Shown in pieces: positions 26,066-35,351 of a stretch of DNA of 53,775 nt (position 1 is its first letter; each line of letters begins with the position of its first letter). The stretch spans positions 1 through 53,775 of the forward strand of contig CALKZS010000082.1 of NCBI GenBank assembly GCA_938002835.1. The letters are read 5' to 3'. Below the pieces are notes generated by a model. It was given only the letters and a program-made list of their open reading frames with translations, was not told where the DNA came from and ran no database searches. The DNA is from an uncultured Dokdonia sp. GTDB taxonomy: Bacteria > Bacteroidota > Bacteroidia > Flavobacteriales > Flavobacteriaceae. The translations under genes and the position numbers were made by a program.

Positions 26066-28111
26066 CTATAAATCAATAACAACTCCTCCATATACATTAA
26101 ACCCAGGTGCAGGCTCAAAAAACCGACCTCCAAAGGCATTGATACGTACGTTATCTGTATACTCTTGATCTAGTAAATTATTAATACCAATATAAGGTTT
26201 TATAGTGACTTCTCTAAAAGAAGTTTGATAGCTAGCATTTAGGTTTACAAGTTCATACCCTTCTATTTCGGTCTCGTTACCATCATCTGCAAACTGACTT
26301 CCTATGAAGTTAGTGATTAAACTAGCTGTAAAGCCTTTTTTATTTGCATACTGGATTCTTAGAGAGGTAGTATTTTTTGCAATTCCAGGTAAATAATTAG
26401 TATCAAACACTTCATCACCTACTTCAAAATCTTCATATTTAAAATCTGAATATGCGTAGGATGCGGTTGCCTGCACATTTTTTGATATCGCATAACTTCC
26501 TTCTACCTCAACACCTTTACGAGCTGTTTCTCCTGCATTTCTAAAAAATTCTCTATCTGGAAATGCTTCTAATTCAAAAGGCACCAGATCATCACGAGTT
26601 CTTATTGTAAATGCCGCTATACTGTAGTTAAATTTAGAATATAAAACCCCTCTAAATCCTATCTCGAAAGATGTTGCTTTTTGTGCTTTTAGATTCTCAT
26701 TAAATCCGTCTTCTCCATCTGGATTTGATGATAATTCTGAAAGCGCCGGCGTCTCAAAACTAGTAGAGAAATTGATGTATGGAGTTATCGCTTTCGCGAA
26801 AGCGTAACTAACACCTATACTTGGGTTAAATGCATTTAATATCACGCTTCCAGAATCGTCTCCATTGCTTAAAAAACGATCATCGGCGGCAAGTTTATTA
26901 TAATCAAAACGAGCACCCGCAGTAATAAATAAATTATCTAAAGACCAATGATCTATCGCATAAAAACCTAGATTAGTAAATTTTTCTAACTGTCTAAAAG
27001 ACTGCACTCCTTGAATACCTTCTAAATTACTAAAGCGATCTCTAGTATCTCCTTGATATGCAAAGTCATATCCTATTTGCAGTTCATTAGTCTTCTTTTT
27101 ATAGCTAATGCTTGTTCCTTGACCTACATAGTCTCGGTTAAGGTCTATGACACCACCATCTTCAAAAGGGAGTAACCCACTAAATTTTCTGTTGCTATAA
27201 AAAGCATATCCATTTATAGTAGTCGCTTTTGTTTTTTTCCATTCTAAGCTAAGCCCTGCTTTAAACTGAGCAATAGCTTCTCCTGTTTTAAATAATATAT
27301 TACGATCTCTTGCTTGTCTTCTATTTGCGGTTACTTCTTCTAATGTAAGTCCGCCAGGGTCATCTGCTTGTGGTGCATCGACATAGTTAAGTATTGTTGT
27401 CAATCGTGTGTGATCTGTGAGCTTAAATTCACCTTTAAAATTGGTGTTAATTTGTTTAAAACCGCTTTGATCTCTGTAGCCATTAGACCTTGCATAATTT
27501 GCGTGAAAAATATAACTCGCTAGAGAATCTCCCACAGCGGCCGTGGCTTGATAATTCTGAAAACCATAAGATCCAAGTCCTACTTTTACAGTTGCTGCTG
27601 TTTTTGAATCATCTAAATCAAAAGAATTATAAGATAAGCTTTTTATAGCAACGACACCTCCAGACGCATTTCCATATAAACTAGAGCTTGCTCCTTTAAC
27701 AATCTCTATACGATCTATAATCCCTAGATTGAGATTATCTAATTGTCCTTGTCCATCTGGTGTGGTTTCTGGAATACCGTCTACTATAAGTTTTATACCT
27801 CGTATCCCAAAAGCAGCTCTTGCTCCAAAACCTCTTATAGAAATGCGTGCGTCTTGTGCAAAATTATTTGCATTTTGAACAAAAACTCCTGCGGTAGGTT
27901 GTAGGTATTCCTGAATAGAAAATTGTTGTTTTATTCCATTTTCTGATGCTATCTCTAACACACTAATAGTTGCTGGCATTTTAGCAGCATTACTTTTTAT
28001 ACGTGTTGAGGTTATCTCTACAGTATCTATAGTTTGATTGGGTATGACTTGACCATAGCCTATGAAATAACTCATAAAGCAAATGAGACAACTAAATATA
28101 TATTTTTTCAA
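26066..28111 (-). CDS. TonB-dependent outer-membrane receptor (FecA-like)
   Basis: A 681-aa receptor with signal peptide (to about residue 20), plug domain (VEITSTRIKSNAAKMPATISV, RISIRGFG, VDGIPETTPDG, RIEIVKGASSSLYGN) and a C-terminal beta-barrel ending in aromatic/hydrophobic strands (GGVVIDL). It has no N-terminal carboxypeptidase-like repeat, unlike SusC proteins, which fits siderophore, metal or vitamin import. It is first in an operon with the TauE/SafE permease. A palindrome copy (26789-26804) encodes AFAKA in a barrel strand or turn. Confidence 0.9.
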   Translation of the reverse strand: MKKYIFSCLICFMSYFIGYGQVIPNQTIDTVEITSTRIKSNAAKMPATISVLEIASENGIKQQFSIQEYLQPTAGVFVQNANNFAQDARISIRGFGARAAFGIRGIKLIVDGIPETTPDGQGQLDNLNLGIIDRIEIVKGASSSLYGNASGGVVAIKSLSYNSFDLDDSKTAATVKVGLGSYGFQNYQATAAVGDSLASYIFHANYARSNGYRDQSGFKQINTNFKGEFKLTDHTRLTTILNYVDAPQADDPGGLTLEEVTANRRQARDRNILFKTGEAIAQFKAGLSLEWKKTKATTINGYAFYSNRKFSGLLPFEDGGVIDLNRDYVGQGTSISYKKKTNELQIGYDFAYQGDTRDRFSNLEGIQGVQSFRQLEKFTNLGFYAIDHWSLDNLFITAGARFDYNKLAADDRFLSNGDDSGSVILNAFNPSIGVSYAFAKAITPYINFSTSFETPALSELSSNPDGEDGFNENLKAQKATSFEIGFRGVLYSKFNYSIAAFTIRTRDDLVPFELEAFPDREFFRNAGETARKGVEVEGSYAISKNVQATASYAYSDFKYEDFEVGDEVFDTNYLPGIAKNTTSLRIQYANKKGFTASLITNFIGSQFADDGNETEIEGYELVNLNASYQTSFREVTIKPYIGINNLLDQEYTDNVRINAFGGRFFEPAPGFNVYGGVVIDL
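26789..26804. repeat. Perfect 16-bp palindrome (copy 7, in TonB receptor)
   Basis: Exact copy, read on the minus strand as YAFAKAIT in a predicted barrel strand. Confidence 0.95.
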
Positions 28112-28129
28112 TTTTTTTATTTATAAGAA

Positions 28130-28137
28130 CAAAGTTA
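28130..28137 (-). promoter_or_regulatory. -7 element TAACTTTG for the TonB receptor
   Basis: Exact minus-strand TAnnTTTG, 18 bp before the start at 28111. No clear -33. Confidence 0.45.
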
Positions 28138-28255
28138 CTTGATCGCTGTATTATAAAGTGTGAAAAAAAACCATAATTTTTTAGTAAATTAAGATCAATA
28201 ATGACTCATATCTTTTACCAATTCTGTAAAACTAATCCAAATTTTTAGCTTACCG

Positions 28256-28263
28256 TATATTTG
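28256..28263 (+). promoter_or_regulatory. -7 element TATATTTG for the DUF4230 operon
   Basis: Exact TAnnTTTG in the divergent intergenic region. It implies an 80-nt leader before 28345. Confidence 0.4.
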
Positions 28264-28344
28264 TATAGTTAAGGATTAACACATAAGATTATTAATGGTC
28301 TAGATGTTAGGTTAATACCGTATTTAATAAACGGCAAAAAAATT

Positions 28345-28962
28345 ATGGAATTACTATTTTTAGGTCTAGTTGTAGGAGTAATACTCGCATATTTTATTTA
28401 TGACTGGTTTTCAAAAAGAGCAAAACGTCCAGATGGTCAAATGCAATCTATGGTTTTGATGGAGCGCATACGTGCTGTCTGTAAATTTATTACGGTAGAA
28501 GGTGACTTTGCAGAAATCTACCACTATGAAGACATAAAAAGCAAGTGGACTAACCTTTTTTTAGGAACCAAAAGAGCCATTATACTTATAGATGCAAAAG
28601 CACACATAGGTTTTGATCTCACAAAGATCAAAATGCAAGCAGACGATAAGAAAAAAACAATTGTACTTTTTAACTTCCCAGAGCCAGAACTACTTTCTGT
28701 AGAAACAGATTTTAAATATTATGATAAAAAAGAAGGTTGGGCAAATCCTATTACGAGTACAGATCTCACAGAGATTAATAGAGAGGCAAAACAACATATA
28801 GTTGATAAAATACCACAAAGTGGGTTGTATACTGAGGCAAAAAGACAAGCGCTAGAAACGGTACAATTAATGCAAAAACTGGTAGAAACTATAGGTTGGA
28901 CAATAGATTATACTGCATTAGAGGTTGAGGCATCTAAAGAAGTGAAGAAGATTAAAGAATAA
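28345..28962 (+). CDS. DUF4230 domain-containing membrane-anchored protein
   Basis: A 205-aa protein with one N-terminal membrane helix (LLFLGLVVGVILAYFIYDWF) and a DUF4230 domain: LMERIRAVCKFITVEGDFAEIY, then KRAIILIDAKAHIGFDLTKI. The function of the family is unknown. The stop overlaps the next gene's ATG by one base (TAATG), so they are coupled. Confidence 0.85.
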   Translation: MELLFLGLVVGVILAYFIYDWFSKRAKRPDGQMQSMVLMERIRAVCKFITVEGDFAEIYHYEDIKSKWTNLFLGTKRAIILIDAKAHIGFDLTKIKMQADDKKKTIVLFNFPEPELLSVETDFKYYDKKEGWANPITSTDLTEINREAKQHIVDKIPQSGLYTEAKRQALETVQLMQKLVETIGWTIDYTALEVEASKEVKKIKE

Positions 28963-29447
28963 TGATATATCTAATCACTGGAAATACAGGAGCTGGAAAA
29001 ACTACGTATGCGCAGCAACTAAAGAAATCTCACAATGGTGTTGTATTTTCAATAGATCATTGGAATAAAACCCTCTTTTTAGATGACAAAAAAGAGACAG
29101 ACGGAATAGATTGGTTTTTAGAACGCATTGCAAGATCTGATGCTATGATACAATCTCTTACAATACAACTTGAAAATGCAGGAACTCCTGCAATATTAGA
29201 TTTAGGATTTGCAAAGAGAGATCGAAGAGCTGCTTTTTATGATTTTTTGAAAAAGAATAAACTTCTATTTGAGTTACATTTTTTAGATACACCTACTCCT
29301 ACTAGAAAACAAAGAGTACAAAAAAGAAATATCGAAAAAGGAGAGACGTATCAATTTGAAGTTTCAGACCAAGATTTTGAATTTATGGAGACTTGGTTTG
29401 AACCACTTACTAATGAAGAATTAGAAAAAGCCATCGTCATACATTAG
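28962..29447 (+). CDS. P-loop ATPase/kinase-like protein (AAA_33 type)
   Basis: A 161-aa nucleotide-binding protein with Walker A G7-NTGAGK-T14-T15 right at the N-terminus. FSIDHWNKTLF and ILDLGFAKRDRR follow, as in small-molecule or nucleic-acid kinases of the AAA_33/zeta-toxin group, and an RxxR-rich lid segment (RKQRVQKRN) is seen. The substrate is unknown. No antitoxin-like gene is next to it, so I do not call it a toxin. Coupled to the DUF4230 gene. Confidence 0.8.
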   Translation: MIYLITGNTGAGKTTYAQQLKKSHNGVVFSIDHWNKTLFLDDKKETDGIDWFLERIARSDAMIQSLTIQLENAGTPAILDLGFAKRDRRAAFYDFLKKNKLLFELHFLDTPTPTRKQRVQKRNIEKGETYQFEVSDQDFEFMETWFEPLTNEELEKAIVIH

Positions 29448-29504
29448 TATTTTTTAAAGGTATTAATGCAAAGAATAAAGAAGATATAGATTCTTTAAGT
29501 CATT

Positions 29505-30164
29505 ATGAAAAAGCAAAAAATTAAAGTATTAAGTTATGGAATATACTTATTGATAAGTATTAGCTTGTTGATTTTACTTTTTATGATGCGAGATCAATCT
29601 AATTGGGTTGCAGGCGGATTAAGAGAATTACTCACATACACATTAATTGGATTGACAATCATTTTTTTATTGATTGCAATTATGATGTTTTTAAAATATA
29701 GAAGTAAAAGAACTCTCATTTTTGGATCGATAGGAATAATTCCTTGTCTTGTGGCAATTCCTTTTTTTGAAGGGCCAGTTTTGAGTAAACAAAATAGCTT
29801 AAGCAAAAAAGAAGAAATCATAGAGTTAAGGTATATTGCTTGGGCGTGTGATTGTGCAAACTGGGCAACAGAAGAAGATTTAGAAAAGTACTCAGGAAAT
29901 TTTGACGATTCTTTAGCTTATCATAGCATTTTTATTGAACCTGCAAATCAATCATTAGCATTGCCTGACACACTTAACTATGGTAATGACGTTATTAGGT
30001 TCACAGGACAATTTTATACTAAAAGAGGGTTTCCTAAAGGATATAAATCTCATCAAGATCCAGATAAAGCAAGAGTTTTTAGATATGATACTTATGAAGT
30101 AATAGAAAGTAATTATCGAAAATCAATTGAAGCTTTACGTGAATATGAGCAAATGAACAAGTAG
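29505..30164 (+). CDS. Membrane protein of unknown function
   Basis: A 219-aa protein with three membrane segments in the first 95 residues (ISLLILLFMM, LLTYTLIGLTIIFLLIAIMMF, LIFGSIGIIPCLVAIPFF). A soluble C-terminal domain follows with WACDCANW, IFIEPANQSLALPD and RFTGQFYTKRGFPKGY. The CDC-W and GQFY patterns recall periplasmic domains of Bacteroidota lipoproteins without named function. Not recognised further. Confidence 0.65.
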   Translation: MKKQKIKVLSYGIYLLISISLLILLFMMRDQSNWVAGGLRELLTYTLIGLTIIFLLIAIMMFLKYRSKRTLIFGSIGIIPCLVAIPFFEGPVLSKQNSLSKKEEIIELRYIAWACDCANWATEEDLEKYSGNFDDSLAYHSIFIEPANQSLALPDTLNYGNDVIRFTGQFYTKRGFPKGYKSHQDPDKARVFRYDTYEVIESNYRKSIEALREYEQMNK

Positions 30165-30240
30165 TCAAAATATTTTTTAATCAATCGCTTAAAGCGAAAT
30201 TAAGTGTATTTTTATCATAAAATATAGATAGATTAAAGTG

Positions 30241-30597
30241 ATGAATATAGAAGCCTTTAGATCTTATTGTTTATCAAAAAAAGGGGTTGCAGAAGAGTTT
30301 CCTTTTGATGAGCATACATTGGTTTTTAAGGTAATGGGTAAAATGTTTGCCCTAACTTCTTTAGAACGTTTACCACTTTCTGCAAATCTAAAATGCGATC
30401 CCGATAAAGCGATCGAATATAGAGAACAATATGATGGTGTAATTCTCCCAGGATATCATATGAATAAGAAACACTGGAATACCTGTATTCTTGAAGAATT
30501 AGCTCCAAATATATTACAACATCTTGTAGATCATTCGTATGATCTCGTAGTTTCAAAACTTACTAAAAAACTCAAAGCCGAACTTGCGGCTCTATAA
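30241..30597 (+). CDS. MmcQ/YjbR family protein
   Basis: A 118-aa protein with the YjbR fold signature: N-terminal IEAFRSYCLSKKGVAEEFPFDEHTLVFKVMGKMFAL, then LKCDPDKAIEYREQYDGVILPGYHMNKKHWNTC. The family is called DNA-binding from a double-wing structure, but the biological role is unclear. The start is ATG at 30241; a GTG immediately before it would add one residue. The next gene starts one base after its stop. Confidence 0.9.
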   Translation: MNIEAFRSYCLSKKGVAEEFPFDEHTLVFKVMGKMFALTSLERLPLSANLKCDPDKAIEYREQYDGVILPGYHMNKKHWNTCILEELAPNILQHLVDHSYDLVVSKLTKKLKAELAAL

Positions 30598-30598
30598 T

Positions 30599-32371
30599 AT
30601 GAAACAACCTCAAGCCTTTTATGAGGCACAGCACGCATTATTTACAGCAGCGCTACAAACTGCAAAGAATAAACTCAATCTCTCTAGCACGATTCGGTTA
30701 GTGGTTTTTCTAGCTGCCGCAGCAGGAATCTATGTTGCATTAGGAAATACACAACTTGTTATAGGGATCGCTCTTGCTGGGATTATCGCTTTTTTATTTT
30801 TAGTAACTAGACATACTAAACTCAAATATGATAGAGATTTAAATAAAGCACTTATAGAGCGCAATGAACTAGAGATAAAAGTTTTAAAAAGAGATTTTTA
30901 CGATCTTCCAGAAGGGAATGAGCATCACAGTCCAGAACACGTATATAGTCAAGATATTGATCTTTTTGGGCGAGGTTCTTTTTATCAATATCTAAATCGC
31001 ACTGCTTTAAATAGCGGTTCAGAACAACTTGCAACGATGTTGTTGTCTAATGATATTGAAGCGATAGATCAAAAGCAAAAAGCGGTGAAAGAATTATCTC
31101 AACTACCAGAGTGGAGACAGCGTTTTGGGGCAGTGGCTTCGTTAGTAAAAACAGAAGTCTCGGCAGATAGGGTATCACAATGGTTAGAAAATTATGAAGA
31201 ATTTACACCATCGTACATAAAGATGTTTTCACGTGTTTTTTCTGTGATTTCCTTACTTGTAATGGGAGCATATTTTTTTAGTTTTATAGCTGGATGGTGG
31301 GTGTTTATTTCATTTGGATTGGGACTTTTGATTTCTGGGAGGTATTTAAAAAAAATAAATGTGTTAGCTGCTCATACAGGTAAAATACAAAGCACTTTTG
31401 AGCAGTATGCAAGATTACTCTCTCAGATAGAAGGACAAGAATTTGAGAGTACTATGCTTTCGCAAAAGCGTGAAACCATTATTTCAACAACACAATCTAG
31501 CTCGTCTATTTTAAAGAAATTTTCAAAGTATCTAGATGCATTAGATCAACGCAATAATGTACTTGTTGCGATTTTTGCAAATGGATTTTTTTTAAGAGAT
31601 CTCGCTGTAGTCTCAACCATAGAAAAGTGGATTAAAACTCACAAAACAGAAGTAGATGTATGGTTTAAAACAATCGCATTTTTTGATGCATATAATAGTT
31701 TAGGTAACTACGCATTTAATCATCAGGAACATACATTTCCTGAGATTACAGAAGATAAAAACACATTAGAATCTACAGCTTCTGCACACCCATTATTAGA
31801 TCCAGCAGTGGCTGTACGCAATGATATTACAATTGCTCAAGATCAATTTTTTATCATTACAGGAGCAAATATGGCTGGTAAAAGTACTTTTTTACGTACC
31901 GTTGCTTTACAAATTGTAATGGCAAATGTAGGACTACCAGTATCTGCAAAAACGGCACAATATACACCTATAAAACTCATTACGAGTATGCGCACAACAG
32001 ATAGTCTTACAGATGATGAGAGTTACTTCTTTAGTGAGCTCAAACGTCTTAAATTTATTGTAGATGAGATAAAGATAGATCGTTACTTTATAATTTTAGA
32101 TGAGATTTTAAAGGGAACTAATAGTACAGATAAAGCGGTAGGTTCTCGCAAGTTTATAAACAAGCTAGTCGCATCTGGTGCCACAGGTATTATTGCAACA
32201 CACGATTTGAGTTTGTGTGAGGCAGCTAGTGATCTTGATGAGGTAAAGAATTATTATTTTGATGCACAGATTATTAATGACGAACTCTTCTTTGATTATA
32301 CTTTTAAGAAGGGCATTTGCCAAAATATGAATGCTAGTTTCTTGCTCAAGAAAATGGAAATTGTAGAGTAA
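30599..32371 (+). CDS. Membrane-anchored MutS-family ATPase
   Basis: About 590 aa. The N-terminal half carries two hydrophobic hairpins (VVFLAAAAGIYVALG/VIGIALAGIIAFLFLV and VISLLVMGAYFFSFIAGWWVFISFGLGLLISG). The C-terminal half is a MutS domain V ATPase with Walker A G-ANMAGKS at residues 422-429, then MRTTDSLTDDESYFFSELKRL and ILDEILKGTNSTDK (Walker B and signature). It lacks a mismatch-recognition domain with the FxE motif, so it is not canonical MutS. Homologues are common in Bacteroidota but their role is not established. Start ATG 30599 follows the YjbR stop by one base. A decayed palindrome lies at 31455-31470. Confidence 0.85.
   Translation: MKQPQAFYEAQHALFTAALQTAKNKLNLSSTIRLVVFLAAAAGIYVALGNTQLVIGIALAGIIAFLFLVTRHTKLKYDRDLNKALIERNELEIKVLKRDFYDLPEGNEHHSPEHVYSQDIDLFGRGSFYQYLNRTALNSGSEQLATMLLSNDIEAIDQKQKAVKELSQLPEWRQRFGAVASLVKTEVSADRVSQWLENYEEFTPSYIKMFSRVFSVISLLVMGAYFFSFIAGWWVFISFGLGLLISGRYLKKINVLAAHTGKIQSTFEQYARLLSQIEGQEFESTMLSQKRETIISTTQSSSSILKKFSKYLDALDQRNNVLVAIFANGFFLRDLAVVSTIEKWIKTHKTEVDVWFKTIAFFDAYNSLGNYAFNHQEHTFPEITEDKNTLESTASAHPLLDPAVAVRNDITIAQDQFFIITGANMAGKSTFLRTVALQIVMANVGLPVSAKTAQYTPIKLITSMRTTDSLTDDESYFFSELKRLKFIVDEIKIDRYFIILDEILKGTNSTDKAVGSRKFINKLVASGATGIIATHDLSLCEAASDLDEVKNYYFDAQIINDELFFDYTFKKGICQNMNASFLLKKMEIVE
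31455..31470. repeat. Decayed palindrome copy in MutS-like gene
   Basis: TGCTTTCGCAAAAGCG: two CpG-site transitions, read as LSQKR. Confidence 0.65.
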
Positions 32372-32375
32372 TACA

Positions 32376-32858
32376 ATGAATAAAAAGCGAGCTTTTAAGA
32401 TATTTCAAGATGCTATGATGGTTGTGTTTTCTATCATATCATTACTCATATTGATTGATTTTAGATATACAAAAGAGACTAGTATTGAGAATATTTCTAA
32501 AACAACACACCAGCTTGAAAATAAATATAGCGCGGCTCGCAATTATTATTATGCATATTTTATACAGACAGAAAATAGAGTTATTGCTATATCTGAAGAG
32601 TTTCAGGCTAAGGTTGGTCAAAACACTCAAGTTGCTATAGAAAAGTCACTATTATTTAATGAAATAAATAAAGTAACATTACTTGATACAATGGAAGATG
32701 AGGTATATTCTTTTAGAAGGGCTACAGGTCTTTTTCTTCCTTGTTTTGTTTTACTTGTTTTAGGTTTAGGTTTTAAAATAGGACCAAGGCTCAATACATT
32801 GGTTTTTGTTAGTGAAATGTTACTCATTGCAGATTTTATATATCTACTTTTTAATTAA
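32376..32858 (+). CDS. Small membrane protein, unknown
   Basis: A 160-aa protein: one membrane segment near the N-terminus (MMVVFSIISLLILIDF), a soluble loop of about 90 residues, then two membrane segments (ATGLFLPCFVLLVLGLGF and LNTLVFVSEMLLIADFIYLLF). No family recognised. It lies 4 bp after the MutS-like gene and is likely in the same operon. Confidence 0.6.
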   Translation: MNKKRAFKIFQDAMMVVFSIISLLILIDFRYTKETSIENISKTTHQLENKYSAARNYYYAYFIQTENRVIAISEEFQAKVGQNTQVAIEKSLLFNEINKVTLLDTMEDEVYSFRRATGLFLPCFVLLVLGLGFKIGPRLNTLVFVSEMLLIADFIYLLFN

Positions 32859-32872
32859 TTGCATCTGTACAT

Positions 32873-33874
32873 ATGGATAGTCTTACTCAAATTGTTTTAG
32901 GAGCTGCAGTAGGTGAAGCTGTTTTAGGAAAAAAAATAGGTAACCGAGCTATGCTTTGGGGTGCTATTGCTGGGACAATTCCAGATCTAGATGTCATTGC
33001 GAGATCTGTAACAGACACTATAACCGCGACAGCAGTACATCGTGGGTTTAGCCATTCTATAGTTTTTTCAGTGCTAATGGCTCCACTGCTAGGATGGTTA
33101 CTACATCAAATAAGAAAACGAGAAAATGTAGGTTGGAAAGGATGGTCTTGGTTATTCTTTTGGGGCTTATTTACACATCCGCTATTAGATGCATTTACTA
33201 CTTGGGGAACACAATTATTTTGGCCTTTTAAAACCAGATTGGCTTTTAACTCTATTTTTGTGATCGATCCGTTGTACACATTACCTTTTTTAATATGTGT
33301 GATTATCGCAATGATAAAGAGACGAGATTCGCTTTCGCGAAAGCGAATAAACAACCTAGGTATTTATCTAAGTACAGCTTATCTCCTAGTGACATTAGTA
33401 CTTAAATGGGTGGCATTTACAAAGGTCGAAAAATCGTTAAAAAGGCAAGGAATTGAATATTCTCAAATTTCTACCAGACCATCATTTATGAATACCATTT
33501 TATGGAATATAAATGTAGACACCCCAAATGAATACTTAATAGGGGATTATTCTTTTTTTGATAGTCAAGAGATCTCATTTACCTCCTATCCTAAAAAAAG
33601 AGAAGTTTCTCAATTACTAGCAAGTAGAGAAGAAGTGCAATGTCTAATAGATATTTCTGAAGGTTGGTATATATTAGAGCAAGAAGGAGATCAATGGGTG
33701 TATAATGATTTACGTTTTGGATTGATAGCTATAGATCCAGAGAAACCTCAGTTTGTATTTAGATATTTCTTAGACGATAATGGTGACAAGATTATTGCTA
33801 CCGAAGATCGCCCAGATCGTAGTAATATGAAAACTGTTTTTTATTCCTTATGGTCTAGAATAAGAGGGAATTAA
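32873..33874 (+). CDS. YdjM-family membrane metal-dependent hydrolase
   Basis: A 333-aa protein of the YdjM family (PF04307, membrane-bound predicted metal-dependent hydrolase). The typical opening MDSLTQIVLGAAVGEAVLG, then AGTIPDLDVIA and VHRGFSHSI, plus FTHPLLDAFTTWGTQ, supply the conserved Asp/His residues in membrane-flanked loops. Several membrane helices follow. A perfect palindrome (33330-33345) encodes SLSRKR in a cytoplasmic loop after the fourth helix. The substrate is unknown. Confidence 0.88.
   Translation: MDSLTQIVLGAAVGEAVLGKKIGNRAMLWGAIAGTIPDLDVIARSVTDTITATAVHRGFSHSIVFSVLMAPLLGWLLHQIRKRENVGWKGWSWLFFWGLFTHPLLDAFTTWGTQLFWPFKTRLAFNSIFVIDPLYTLPFLICVIIAMIKRRDSLSRKRINNLGIYLSTAYLLVTLVLKWVAFTKVEKSLKRQGIEYSQISTRPSFMNTILWNINVDTPNEYLIGDYSFFDSQEISFTSYPKKREVSQLLASREEVQCLIDISEGWYILEQEGDQWVYNDLRFGLIAIDPEKPQFVFRYFLDDNGDKIIATEDRPDRSNMKTVFYSLWSRIRGN
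33330..33345. repeat. Perfect 16-bp palindrome (copy 8, in YdjM-family gene)
   Basis: Exact copy. Flanking bases extend the palindrome to 20 bp (33328-33347, TTCGCTTTCGCGAAAGCGAA), the longest version here. Read as LSRKR. Confidence 0.95.
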
Positions 33875-34107
33875 AGGAACAGTAACAGCAGATTATGTAT
33901 TAAGTCTTATATTGTATAATAGAAATATTGCAATAATATAATATTAGGTGTGTTTTTAAAAAAATATTTTATATTTACCTAGATATGATACTTCATAGTT
34001 GGATATATTTATTACTACTTCTTAAATTCCTCATAAAGAGGAGTCCAGAATAGGTCTAGTTACTTTGTTTTTTTGAGTAATTTTAAATCTTCTAAATATT
34101 TAATAAA

Positions 34108-35268
34108 ATGCCTTTTTATCATAAATTGGGAAAAATCCCACCTAAGCGTCATACACAGTTTCGTAAGCCTGATGGCGAGTTGTATAATGAGCAAGTATTT
34201 GGAACCATTGGGTTTGATGGTATGAGTACCATAAGTTATCACACACAACGACCAACACAAGTTAAAGAAATACGACAACAGTATTCTGTAAAGCCAGAGA
34301 TTGAAAAAGAAAATAATATACAATCGTATCGTTTTAGAGGATTTCAAATACCACCACAAAGAGATTATTTAGAGAGTAGAAAATCGGTACTTACTAATAG
34401 TGATTGTACTATTATACTGGCTGCTCCTCAAGATAAAACGCAAAGCTATTTTTATAAAAATACAGATGCAGATGAGCTATTATTTATACATAAAGGCTCA
34501 GGAAAGCTACGCACACATCTAGGAAATCTTGATTTTAAATATGGTGATTATTTATTGATACCTCGTGGTGTGATTTATAAAATAGATTTTGATACAGACG
34601 ATAATAGATTGTTTATTGTAGAATCTAGACGCCCTTTGTATACACCTAAAAGATATCGTAACTGGTTTGGTCAATTGTTAGAGCATTCTCCTTATTGTGA
34701 GCGTGATTTGAGAAGACCCTATGAGCTAGAAACTAATGATGAAAAAGGAGATTTTTTAATTAAAGTAAAAAAACAAGACGATATTTTTGATATGGTCTAT
34801 GCCTCACATCCTTTTGACGTTGTAGGGTATGATGGATATAATTATCCCTATGCATTTTCTATACACGATTTTGAACCAATAACTGGACGTATACACCAGC
34901 CGCCACCAGTACATCAAACTTTTGAGACAGATGCTTTTGTGGTATGTAGTTTTGTTCCTCGTAAATATGATTATCATCCATTAAGTATACCAGCACCATA
35001 TAACCATAGTAATATAGATAGTGATGAGGTGTTGTATTATGTAGATGGCGATTTTATGAGTCGTACAGATATAGAAGCAGGTCACATATCTCTTCACCCT
35101 GCAGGAATACCGCACGGTCCTCACCCCGGAACTACCGAAAAATCAATAGAAAAAGAAGGGACTGAAGAACTAGCAGTTATGGTAGATACGTTTAAACCTT
35201 TAAAGGTATGTAAAGATGCAATGTCTATTGCAGATGAGCACTATCATAAAAGCTGGTTAGATCATTAA
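34108..35268 (+). CDS. hmgA: Homogentisate 1,2-dioxygenase family protein
   Basis: A 386-aa cupin dioxygenase that opens the homogentisate ring in tyrosine breakdown to maleylacetoacetate. Typical blocks are FHKLGKIPPKRHTQF-like at the N-terminus, ADELLFIHKGSG, DYLLIPRGVIY, RIHQPPPVHQTFET and LHPAGIPHGPHPG. Shorter than the 430-450 aa mammalian type. In the iron site the usual H-x5-E pattern appears as H-x5-D (VHQTFETD), with an E two residues earlier, so ligand assignment is uncertain. The hppD gene lies 2.3 kb downstream on the same strand. A UTR of 233 bp upstream shows no clear -7 element. Confidence 0.88.
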   Translation: MPFYHKLGKIPPKRHTQFRKPDGELYNEQVFGTIGFDGMSTISYHTQRPTQVKEIRQQYSVKPEIEKENNIQSYRFRGFQIPPQRDYLESRKSVLTNSDCTIILAAPQDKTQSYFYKNTDADELLFIHKGSGKLRTHLGNLDFKYGDYLLIPRGVIYKIDFDTDDNRLFIVESRRPLYTPKRYRNWFGQLLEHSPYCERDLRRPYELETNDEKGDFLIKVKKQDDIFDMVYASHPFDVVGYDGYNYPYAFSIHDFEPITGRIHQPPPVHQTFETDAFVVCSFVPRKYDYHPLSIPAPYNHSNIDSDEVLYYVDGDFMSRTDIEAGHISLHPAGIPHGPHPGTTEKSIEKEGTEELAVMVDTFKPLKVCKDAMSIADEHYHKSWLDH

Positions 35269-35351
35269 TAACTATATGAGAATCCAATAAATTTTAATAA
35301 AAAAAGGTAATTTGAAAGCTTTTTAAATACTTAAAGAAATAGTTGTTTTTT

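Noticed and set aside
28962-29447. P-loop protein as a zeta toxin
   Set aside because: No epsilon-like antitoxin neighbour; coupled instead to a DUF4230 gene.
33985-34053. 22-aa hydrophobic frame in the gap before hmgA
   Set aside because: Too short, no -7 element or leader support, composition explained by AT-rich DNA.
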